A stretch of DNA of 6,880 nt from Spirochaetaceae bacterium (lineage in GTDB: Bacteria > Spirochaetota > Spirochaetia > Treponematales > Breznakiellaceae): the NCBI GenBank assembly GCA_031257995.1, contig JAIRNN010000125.1, positions 1-6,880 of the forward strand, written 5' to 3'. The notes below the pieces were generated by a model that was given only the letters and a program-made list of their open reading frames with translations, ran no database searches and was not told the origin of the DNA. The position numbers and the translations under genes are program-made. Positions 1 through 4,194 of the stretch are shown one piece after another (position 1 is the stretch's first letter; each line of letters starts with the position of its first letter).

Positions 1-214
1 CAAGGAATTGCCGGCGCGTGAGCCAAAAGGATTTACGAACAAAAACTTTTGGACAAGGGGTTACTGTGTCAGTACAGTGGGATTGGATGAAAAACAAATT
101 CGGGAGTACATACAGAACCAAGAGAAGTTGGAAGCGGGAGAACAAGGTTATCTAAATTTCCAACCCCCTTTAAGGGGGCTTCCTCAAGCCACCGGCTTTG
201 CCGGTGGTCTTTGA
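1..214 (+). CDS. tnpA: IS200/IS605-family transposase TnpA, C-terminal fragment
   Basis: The frame enters from the left edge and is open from base 2 to the stop at 212-214, so only about the last 70 codons are present. IS200/IS605 TnpA is a small Y1 HUH transposase that moves its element as single-stranded DNA. The visible part matches the conserved C-terminal half: FWTRGYCVSTVG, then an EKQIREYIQNQEK helix. The tyrosine of REYIQNQ sits where the family carries the catalytic tyrosine; the HUH histidines would lie left of the window. The last residues (PPLRGLPQATGFAGGL) are not protein-like. They are read through the element's right-end hairpins, and the true conserved domain stops near base 150. 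The gene could be intact upstream, which cannot be judged here. No accessory TnpB follows. Confidence 0.85.
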   Translation, partial: KELPAREPKGFTNKNFWTRGYCVSTVGLDEKQIREYIQNQEKLEAGEQGYLNFQPPLRGLPQATGFAGGL

Positions 215-215
215 C
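164..215 (+). repeat. Right end of the IS200/IS605 element: two hairpins and probable cleavage site
   Basis: Two perfect stem-loops follow the transposase domain. One is a 6-bp stem (164-169 with 173-178, loop TTA). The other is an 8-bp stem CCACCGGC/GCCGGTGG (189-196 with 200-207, loop TTT). IS200/IS605 elements end in subterminal hairpins recognised by TnpA rather than in inverted repeats. The pentamer TTGAC at 211-215 follows, and a TTGAC-like site just after the hairpin is the kind of right-end cleavage site used in this group (recalled, not checked). The IS1-type gene remnant resumes immediately afterwards, which supports a boundary near 215. Confidence 0.65.
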
Positions 216-443
216 TCTTTTATAACGGTATCGGCGCTTGCGCCTAATTCCCGCGCTGCCGCCCGTTTGATTATGGCTTTCTTTATATCGGGCTTACAGC
301 CGTTACCGCCGTATTCCGCGTAAAATGTTTTATGGGAACAGGATGAGATTATTACAGGCATACCGCTTTTTACCGCTTGAACCGCCATAGGCGCGGACGT
401 CTTCACTTCCGCAAAACGGGCATTTTAATGCTGCTGCCGCCAT
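216..443 (-). pseudogene. insA: Broken IS1-family insA (zinc-ribbon/HTH regulator-like protein)
   Basis: Read on the minus strand from ATG 443-441, preceded by a good ribosome-binding site (GAGGGGG, 5 nt away). The first frame gives a zinc-ribbon start, ALKCPFCGSEDV..GKKRYACNN, then a stop near 335. The continuation CSHKTFYAEYGGNGCKPDIKKAIIKRA..ARELGASADTVIKE is in another frame. The switch lies at about 341-347, where 7 nt replace the 6 needed between CNN and CSH, so a single-base insertion is likely. About eight residues usually found between the KRA-type and ARELG-type segments of the helix-turn-helix also appear to be deleted. The gene ends at the IS200-type right end, and no InsB/DDE part is present. 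InsA normally binds the IS1 ends and forms the N-terminal part of the InsAB' transposase. This copy is dead. Confidence 0.7.
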
Positions 444-511
444 AACTTCCCCCTCATAACGTTTTCGGTATAGTATATCTGTATTTATAATAATAAGTCT
501 AGAACATTACC
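216..511 (-). mobile_element. IS1-family left-end remnant
   Basis: Reading the minus strand from 511, the sequence begins GGTAATG, then ACTTATT a few bases later. This resembles the classical IS1 end (GGTAATGACTCCAACTTATT, recalled). The insA start lies 68 nt inside this end, close to the IS1 arrangement. The right part of the element is missing because the IS200-type right end abuts at about 215. A TATACT box at 473-478 (minus strand) may be the -10 of the insA promoter; I see no good -35. Confidence 0.55.
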
Positions 512-565
512 GAAGAATGCCAGTTTGATAGCCGATCGAACTTACGGGTAATCTGTTGACCTTAT

Positions 566-605
566 TCATTATCCCTTTTCAATTTTCCATTCGCGCAACG
601 CGCGC
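566..605 (-). repeat. Half copy of the GCGCG/AAGGG palindromic repeat
   Basis: On the minus strand this reads GCGCGCGTTGCGCG followed by AATGGA and GAAAAGGGATAATGA. The same order of motifs is found on the plus strand at 3712-3751, with only a few differences over about 40 bp. Here a single arm is present. It abuts codon 13 or 14 of a RAYT-like gene remnant, so it marks the breakpoint of that gene. Confidence 0.7.
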
Positions 606-647
606 TCCGTACCATACATGTTCTGCTAACTCTCTTTCTTTTCTCAT
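579..647 (-). pseudogene. 5' stub of a third RAYT-like gene
   Basis: ATG at 647-645 is preceded by GAGGT. The first 13 codons (MRKERELAEHVWY) match the start of the complete copy at 3057 (MKMHRQLQQNIWY): the initial M, the R and L at residues 5 and 7, and WY at residues 12-13 coincide. Upstream DNA up to about 730 is also alike in both copies, including the AATATAT/TATATAT stretch, the GGNTGNCAGCC palindrome, CTTTAATC and GAAAAAAGCGNGAAAAAGATGAAA. After WYG the frame runs into the GCGCG palindromic repeat and stops at 579-581. The rest of the gene is absent. Confidence 0.65.
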
Positions 648-753
648 AAATATAACCTCGTACAATATATACGGTTGCCAGCCGTCCTGCTTTAATCCGG
701 TACGAAAAAAGCGCGAAAAAGATGAAAAATTTGACCTTTTGATACAAGCCCAC

Positions 754-782
754 TTGACATTTTTTTTGCGGTACGTTATTTT
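754..782 (+). promoter_or_regulatory. Sigma70-type promoter of tRNA-Asp
   Basis: A perfect -35 TTGACA (754-759) is followed after 17 bp by TATTTT (777-782, 4 of 6 matches). Transcription would start near 789, a few bases before the mature tRNA. The CCCACTTGACA block is also present at 3308-3318 behind the complete RAYT-like gene, so it may travel with that repeat unit. Confidence 0.65.
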
Positions 783-793
783 TACTGTGTTCG

Positions 794-867
794 GGGGGCG
801 TAGCGAAGTTGGTTATCGCGCTGGCCTGTCACGCCGGAGACCGCGGGTTCGAGCCCCGTCGCTCCCG
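794..867 (+). tRNA. tRNA-Asp(GUC)
   Basis: The cloverleaf is complete. The acceptor stem is 794-800/860-866, with one G-U wobble (797/863). The D arm is about 803-819. The anticodon stem is 821-825/833-837, with loop CTGTCAC giving anticodon GTC at 828-830. The variable loop is 838-842, and the T arm 843-859 has loop TTCGAGC. The discriminator is G867, as expected for Asp. The 3' CCA is not encoded and must be added post-transcriptionally. The last 17 bases occur again, identical, at 1050-1066. Confidence 0.97.
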
Positions 868-904
868 ATCAAAACGCGAAGTACTGCGTAGCATAGAGCA
901 GCGG
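851..904 (+). repeat. tRNA-Asp 3'-end direct repeat, copy 1 (possible attL)
   Basis: The last 17 bases of tRNA-Asp plus one base (851-868) recur identically at 1050-1067. The next 36 bp are related to 1068-1103, and nearly all differences are transitions. A tRNA 3' end repeated downstream is the pattern left by site-specific integration, but no integrase lies in the window and the span between copies is only about 200 bp. Confidence 0.6.
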
Positions 905-918
905 ATAAAGGCATCCGG

Positions 919-1014
919 GGCTCGAAGGGATTTTGCGGCTTGAAAAAAGCCGAGTCGGCGCAGGGTTTTTTCAAGTAAAACCGCACGGATGCGGTTTTAG
1001 CAAAATCCCCGGCC
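919..1014 (+). repeat. Three-way-junction inverted-repeat structure between the tRNA-Asp direct repeats
   Basis: Three stems of exactly 10 perfect base pairs are nested. P1 is 927-936 with 1000-1009 (GGGATTTTGC/GCAAAATCCC). P2 is 939-948 with 966-975 (CTTGAAAAAA/TTTTTTCAAG), with an inner GCCG/CGGC hairpin at 949-959. P3 is 976-985 with 990-999 (TAAAACCGCA/TGCGGTTTTA, loop CGGA). Only two unpaired bases (937-938) lie at the junction. P1 may be extended by 919-922/1011-1014. P3 ends in four T residues and P2 in six, so part of it could terminate tRNA-Asp transcription. The whole fold goes well beyond an ordinary terminator. Function unknown: structured RNA or a non-autonomous palindromic element are both possible. 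Confidence 0.7.
978..998 (+). terminator. Candidate intrinsic terminator of tRNA-Asp (P3 hairpin)
   Basis: The hairpin ACCGCA-CGGA-TGCGGT is bounded by A-rich and T-rich flanks and lies about 110 bp after the tRNA. The T tract is short (four). The symmetric flanks would let it act in both directions. It is part of the larger three-way structure, so the terminator role is a guess. Confidence 0.35.
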
Positions 1015-1049
1015 TGAAATGAGCGGACAGGATGTACGCGAATGGAAGG

Positions 1050-1103
1050 GAGCCCCGTCGCTCCCGACTAAAACACGAAGTACCGCGCAACATAAAACCA
1101 CGG
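1050..1103 (+). repeat. tRNA-Asp 3'-end direct repeat, copy 2 (possible attR or collapsed tRNA gene)
   Basis: Identical to the final 18 bases at 851-868, then about 75% identical for 36 bp. The bases just before it (GGGAGC at 1048-1053) pair with GCTCCC at 1060-1065. This equals a typical tRNA-Asp acceptor 5' strand joined directly to the 3' strand, so an internally deleted second tRNA-Asp gene is an alternative to an attachment site. Confidence 0.55.
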
Positions 1104-1355
1104 GGGACAAGGAGTGGGGGTGGCGGAAGACGGCGTTTCGGGCATTGCGGATACGGAGCCCGAAACGATGGCTGGAGCCAGGGGGAGCCGCGTCAGAAAA
1201 GGCGGTACATAAACAGGCTGCCTCTTCTACGGCGGTGGCGGCGCTTCCCCTTTGGGGCATTTGCGGACAAAGGTGTTGCGAACGATTTTTGAACGAAGCG
1301 TAAAGAAAAGGGTTGCGGTGCCGGGCGGGCGCTTTGACAACTCTTTTTTTTACGC
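1104..1355. other. Gene-free spacer with consecutive hairpins before tRNA-Pro
   Basis: Open frames here overlap each other in several phases, lack ribosome-binding sites and look like no protein. The stretch does hold inverted repeats. A perfect 10-bp stem CGTTTCGGGC/GCCCGAAACG (1134-1143 with 1158-1167) is followed at once by TGGCT-GG-AGCCA (1169-1180). Then come GGGGGAGC (1181-1188) pairing with GCTTCCCC (1243-1250), and an alternative CCCC-TTT-GGGG hairpin (1247-1257). This could be a structured transcript. I recognise no known RNA family (not tmRNA, RNase P RNA, SRP RNA or 6S by eye). Confidence 0.4.
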
Positions 1356-1428
1356 CGGGCAGTAGCGCAGTTGGTAGCGCGCTTGGTTCGGGACCAAGAG
1401 GTCGCCGGTTCAATTCCGGCCTGCCCGA
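1356..1428 (+). tRNA. tRNA-Pro(CGG)
   Basis: The cloverleaf is complete. The acceptor stem CGGGCAG (1356-1362) pairs with CTGCCCG (1421-1427). The D stem GCGC/GCGC lies within 1365-1381. The anticodon stem CTTGG/CCAAG (1382-1386/1394-1398) has loop TTCGGGA and anticodon CGG at 1389-1391. The T stem GCCGG/CCGGC (1404-1408/1416-1420) has loop TTCAATT. The discriminator is A1428, and the tRNA starts with C as is usual for Pro. No CCA is encoded. A TTGACA hexamer sits at 1334-1339, only 16 bp ahead of the tRNA. A matching -10 would fall inside the gene, so its real promoter is unclear. Confidence 0.97.
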
Positions 1429-1439
1429 TTCCTACGACA

Positions 1440-2393
1440 ATGAATGTTCAACCAACAATCGAACGGTATCGCGCCGAGATGGGCAAGCGGATTGCCGGTC
1501 AGGAGAATATGATCGATGGGCTTCTCACGGCGCTGGTGGCGGGCGGGCACGTTCTGCTAGAGGGGGTTCCCGGTCTTGCGAAAACGCTTGCGGTTAAGAC
1601 ATTGGCCGAGGTGATCGGGCTTTCGTTCAAACGGATTCAGTTTACCCCCGACCTTCTGCCCGCCGACCTTACCGGCACTCTGGTGTGGGAGGCTTCGTCT
1701 TCGGCGTTTTCCCTGCGGCGCGGCCCGGTTTTTGCCAACATCGTTCTTGCCGATGAGGTGAACCGCGCCCCGGCGAAGGTGCAGTCGGCGTTGCTGGAAG
1801 CGATGGAGGAACATCAGGTAACGCTTGGCGAGGAAAGCCACAGGCTGCCTGACCCGTTTTTCGTGCTGGCGACCCAGAATCCCATTGAGCAGGAGGGGAC
1901 GTATTCGCTTCCCGAAGCCGAGCTTGACCGTTTTTTGGTGAAGCTGAAGGTTGACTACCCGTCCACCGAAAACGAAATACGGATTGTTACGGGGAATTTG
2001 ACGAAAACGCCGATCGTCCCCGTCCTCGACACGCGCGCGTTGCGGGAACTTCGCGAGGCGGCGGAAGCGGTCTTCGTTGACCAGAAAATCACCGAGTATA
2101 TTGTTTCTATTATACAAGCGACGCGGGTGGGCAAAAAAGACAAGAAACGCGCCGAGGGGCTCTACCGGTATATCGCGTATGGCGCGTCGGTGCGGGGAAG
2201 CGCGGCGGTCTACAAATGCGCGCGTATCCGGGCGATGCTCGACGGGCGCGATTTTGTTACGCCGGACGACGTGAAAAAAGTCGTGCCCGATGCCCTTCGC
2301 CACCGGCTCGTGCTGTCCTACGAAGCTGAGGCGGAGACGGTCGATGCCGACAGCGTGCTGGCGCGTATCCTCACCTACGTCAAAGTGCCGTAA
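1440..2393 (+). CDS. moxR: MoxR-family AAA+ ATPase
   Basis: A complete 317-residue protein, the usual MoxR length. MoxR proteins are cytoplasmic AAA+ ATPases that act as chaperone-like partners of VWA-domain proteins, helping to assemble or activate complexes. Visible motifs are: Walker A GVPGLAKT (42-49, K48); the MoxR-type region FTPDLLPADLTG (68-79); Walker B IVLADEVNRAP (101-111, D105 and E106); sensor 1 ATQNP (144-148, N147); a likely arginine finger in AELDRF (R164); and the C-terminal lid with sensor 2 GASVRGS (248-254) followed by DGRDFVTPDDV. No key residue is missing. The start at 1440 gives the standard short N-terminus; the frame is open further left only inside tRNA-Pro. The start codon is 11 nt after the tRNA and has no Shine-Dalgarno sequence. 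The next M (1479) has none either. Downstream partners normally seen beside moxR (DUF58, BatA-like) are not here. Confidence 0.95.
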   Translation: MNVQPTIERYRAEMGKRIAGQENMIDGLLTALVAGGHVLLEGVPGLAKTLAVKTLAEVIGLSFKRIQFTPDLLPADLTGTLVWEASSSAFSLRRGPVFANIVLADEVNRAPAKVQSALLEAMEEHQVTLGEESHRLPDPFFVLATQNPIEQEGTYSLPEAELDRFLVKLKVDYPSTENEIRIVTGNLTKTPIVPVLDTRALRELREAAEAVFVDQKITEYIVSIIQATRVGKKDKKRAEGLYRYIAYGASVRGSAAVYKCARIRAMLDGRDFVTPDDVKKVVPDALRHRLVLSYEAEAETVDADSVLARILTYVKVP

Positions 2394-2550
2394 GCGTGGA
2401 ACGACCGCGATTTCTCGAGTGCTTCTACTTATGCGGTTATTCCGATTTCAATACCTCCCGTTGCGGCGTTGGGCAGATCTCCCTTGCGGCCACCTGTGGC
2501 CGGAACGTTTGAGGCGGTCTGTAACTCCTTTTTGGCTGTAATGTGGGCGG
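2394..2550. other. Convergent spacer between moxR and the RAYT-like gene, with a hairpin
   Basis: From about 2460 this DNA is related to 6561-6650, so it belongs to the repeat unit carrying the RAYT-like gene. A 7-bp stem CGGCCAC-CT-GTGGCCG (2487-2502) could stop converging transcripts, but it has no T tract. Bases 2396 onward could be read as a GTG-started stub, but there is no ribosome-binding site, so I do not call a gene. Confidence 0.4.
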
Positions 2551-3057
2551 TCAGCCCGGCGGAGACGCGGGTTTGGCAGCGTTGTGGGCCGAAAACCGGG
2601 TCGTTATCGTCATCCCGGGCGACCTAAGGCTGTCCCAACTCAAGGTATAGGCCATCGCCCCCGCTACCGGCGTGTTTGCCGACTTGTCTATTGCTGCCCA
2701 GTCCGTCGCTTCCGCATCCTCCGGCGGCTCCCCGTCCAAGATCTCCGACTCATACCGCTCCCCCCACACGTGCCCCCTCCTTCCTACGATTATATTGAAC
2801 CGTAAAGAAAACGTTTGTTTCAGCAGCTGCATTATCAGCGGCAGCTTAAAGCCGTCATCGGGCTTGATGTAAAACGTGAGCCGCGCCCCCTCAAGCCTTA
2901 GCCCGCGCATCTCGAAGCCGTAACGCGCTTTCGTTTCGCGGAGGACGCGGTGCAGCAGCACTACGGCTGCCGGCAGCTTGAACAGCGGTTCGCCGATATT
3001 GACCTCTGTTCCTACTTTGTACCAGATGTTTTGTTGTAACTGTCTATGCATTTTCAT
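2551..3057 (-). CDS. RAYT-like (REP-associated Y1 transposase-like) protein, apparently catalytically dead
   Basis: 168 residues. The start ATG (3057-3055) is chosen because GAGGTG lies 6 nt before it; the frame is open 18 codons further, without support. Layout resembles REP-associated tyrosine transposases: an N-terminal strand (NIWYKVGTEVN, 10-20), a helix ending VLRETKARYGFEM (38-50), LTFYIKPDDGFKLPLIMQLLKQTFSLRFN (60-88), then the conserved GHVWGERYESEIL (95-107). In active members an MPNHVHLL-like HUH motif precedes the KP, and a tyrosine sits ahead of the FN. Here residues 59-61 read RLT instead of HxH, and F83 replaces the tyrosine, so nicking activity is not expected. The C-terminal 60 residues (GEPPEDAEATDW..KPASPPG) match the partial copy at 6654-6880. 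Known RAYTs bind or cut REP palindromes in single-stranded DNA. This one may be a domesticated or decaying derivative. Family assignment is by eye. Confidence 0.6.
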   Translation of the reverse strand: MKMHRQLQQNIWYKVGTEVNIGEPLFKLPAAVVLLHRVLRETKARYGFEMRGLRLEGARLTFYIKPDDGFKLPLIMQLLKQTFSLRFNIIVGRRGHVWGERYESEILDGEPPEDAEATDWAAIDKSANTPVAGAMAYTLSWDSLRSPGMTITTRFSAHNAAKPASPPG

Positions 3058-3063
3058 AAATAA

Positions 3064-3069
3064 CACCTC
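3064..3069 (-). promoter_or_regulatory. Ribosome-binding site deciding the RAYT-like start
   Basis: GAGGTG on the minus strand, 6 nt from the ATG at 3057. The stub copy has GAGGTT in the same relative place (654-659), which supports this start over upstream alternatives. An AT-rich TATATA box and a GGCTG/CAGCC palindrome (3085-3095) lie just upstream in both copies and may hold the promoter or an operator. Confidence 0.6.
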
Positions 3070-3116
3070 ATACACTATATATGCGGCTGGCAGCCGTATT
3101 GCTTTAATCAAACGGG

Positions 3117-3301
3117 AAAAAAGCGTGAAAAAGATGAAAGAATCACGGTAAACCGCAAATTACACGAATTTTTTGTTTCAATCCCTTTCTTAAATCTGAA
3201 AAACCTGTGTAATCTGTGGACCTCTTCATCTGTGTTTATCCGTCTTATCCGTGTCCATCTGTGGTTTCCGTGATATTTTTCATCTTTTTTCACGTTTTTT
3301 T
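3117..3301. repeat. Long inverted repeat enclosing ATCTGTG-type units
   Basis: The left arm 3117-3148 (AAAAAAGCGTGAAAAAGATG, then AATCACGG) is matched by the reverse complement of 3268-3301 (CCGTGAT, then CATCTTTTTTCACGTTTTTTT), with few mismatches and small length changes. Between them lie repeated ACCTGTG, ATCTGTG and ATCCGTG units starting at 3203, 3212, 3228, 3238, 3247 and 3257, mostly 9-10 bp apart. Similar ACACAGAT/ATCTGTG strings recur between genes in many unrelated bacteria (recalled). The stub copy near tRNA-Asp has only the left arm. The open frame read on the minus strand through the units is not a believable gene. Confidence 0.7.
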
Positions 3302-3312
3302 GGAGTACCCAC

Positions 3313-3341
3313 TTGACAAAAATTTTTGGGCGTGGTATGAG
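3313..3341 (+). promoter_or_regulatory. Orphan sigma70-like promoter
   Basis: TTGACA (3313-3318), a 17-bp spacer, then TATGAG (3336-3341). The upstream CCCAC is shared with the tRNA-Asp promoter. No tRNA or credible gene follows: only a 35-codon frame from ATG 3399 (MKKVLLSFRSS..) to 3506, with a distant AAGGG. It may be the start of a destroyed gene. Confidence 0.45.
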
Positions 3342-3590
3342 TACTTATCGTCCTGAAAGTTGGGACGGGATCGTTATTCAAAAGGGTAACAGTTGTATAT
3401 GAAGAAAGTTTTGTTGTCGTTTAGGTCCTCTAGGCTGCCCTTGTCAAATAAATTTTCCTCCTCCATCCATCAAACGGATTCTCAGCCCCTTATACACCCC
3501 TTTTAGGTCCTGTTTAGGCCGTTTTTATGGGTTTTCCCCCTTTTTTCAGTTTCTCTTTTTTTGCGTTTTCCGGGTTGTCCGCAACATGTT

Positions 3591-3659
3591 TGCCCTCCTC
3601 CTCAAATCCAAAAAAAGAAGGGTTGTCCGTGGACGGCCTTCCGTTTTCATCGGTTCAGG
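3591..3659 (+). repeat. Diverged direct repeat, copy A
   Basis: Matches 3861-3930 at roughly three bases in four. Both copies read GAAGGG-TCCGTGGA-GG, then TTCCGTTTT and TCAGG. Translated in the corresponding frame, both give KKEGxSVDGxPF, so the unit may derive from coding sequence. Confidence 0.55.
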
Positions 3660-3711
3660 TCTTCCGGCAGGGACTGGGATCGCTGTTGTTGAGCGTTGTT
3701 TCGGGCGGCGC

Positions 3712-3807
3712 GCGCGCGTTGCGCGAATGGATAATGGAAAAGGGAAAATGATGGGAATAAAACGCGCGGTCTCAAAATCAGGTCATTATCCCTTTTCAAT
3801 TATCCAT
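3712..3807. repeat. MITE-like palindromic element
   Basis: A GCGCGCG-TTGCGCG block (3712-3725) leads into a 25-bp arm (3727-3751). That arm is repeated inverted at 3783-3807 with 23 of 25 positions complementary and a 31-nt loop. Each arm contains ATGGATAAT and AAAAGGG. A single arm with the GCGCG block occurs at 566-605, at the breakpoint of the RAYT-like stub. Size and fold suit a non-autonomous palindrome, perhaps one mobilised by a RAYT or another transposase. No target duplication is clear. Confidence 0.65.
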
Positions 3808-3860
3808 GTTCCATTCCCCCGAAGGGGGAACGCGCCGGAAACAGCGCTCATAAGTACGAC

Positions 3861-3930
3861 GGCCTTCCTCCGAAAAGCCAAGAAAGAAGGGCCGTCCGTG
3901 GATGGTTTTCCGTTTTTCTACGGACTCAGG
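3861..3930 (+). repeat. Diverged direct repeat, copy B
   Basis: Partner of 3591-3659. The two copies lie on either side of the palindromic element, which may have inserted between them or arisen with them. Confidence 0.55.
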
Positions 3931-4194
3931 TTTGCGCCGGGTCCGGAATTGCCGTCAAGGAGCGATAGCGGGCGAAAAACGTTGCTTGCCAATCAGGTGG
4001 GGGAAGTCTCCCCCTCGCTACGGTCTTGCGCCCTCCGCTACCCCCTCTGCGGGGCCCGCCCCCGCAGCGCCCCCGGTAACAAAGACGACTGAATAGTTAC
4101 AGTAGAACAACTATATCGTCAACATATTTCGCCCTTGACCCAAAAATCAAACAAACGCCGCAAGGTACTCTGATTGACGCTGAACACACCCATC

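Larger units (their letters stand above)
3507..4134. other. Gene-free repeat-rich region
   Basis: No frame here has a ribosome-binding site or recognisable protein features. The stretch contains the 70-bp diverged direct repeat and the MITE-like palindrome (listed separately). It also has a run of alternating GC (3708-3718) and two GC-rich hairpins: GGGGGA-AGTC-TCCCCC (3999-4014) and TGCGGGG/CCCCGCA (4048-4054 with 4060-4066). It is probably a graveyard of small repeats. Confidence 0.5.

Noticed and set aside
927..1009. Integron attC-like recombination site (Treponema integrons exist)
   Set aside because: No GTTRRRY/RYYYAAC ends, stems are perfect and not interrupted by the extrahelical bases of attC, and the fold is a three-way junction rather than a single imperfect hairpin.
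997..1413. Minus-strand and plus-strand frames of 90-140 codons between the tRNAs
   Set aside because: They run through tRNA genes and hairpins, overlap each other in several phases, and have no start signals.
1371..1439. A 23-residue N-terminal extension of MoxR starting at a TTG inside tRNA-Pro
   Set aside because: It is the translated tRNA gene; the family's N-terminus fits the ATG at 1440.
1557..2303. Long minus-strand frame opposite moxR
   Set aside because: Shadow of a strongly coding GC-rich gene; the translation is Arg/His-rich and unlike a protein.
3203..3270. CRISPR-like array in the ATCTGTG units
   Set aside because: Units are only about 7 bp at 9-16 bp spacing, with no spacers and no cas genes.
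3708..3725. Alternating GC tract as a functional Z-DNA site
   Set aside because: It is simply the leader block of the repeated palindrome; length alone does not support a separate role.
3586..4092. 168-codon plus-strand frame
   Set aside because: It crosses the palindrome and both direct repeats, lacks a ribosome-binding site, and its composition follows the GC-rich hairpins.
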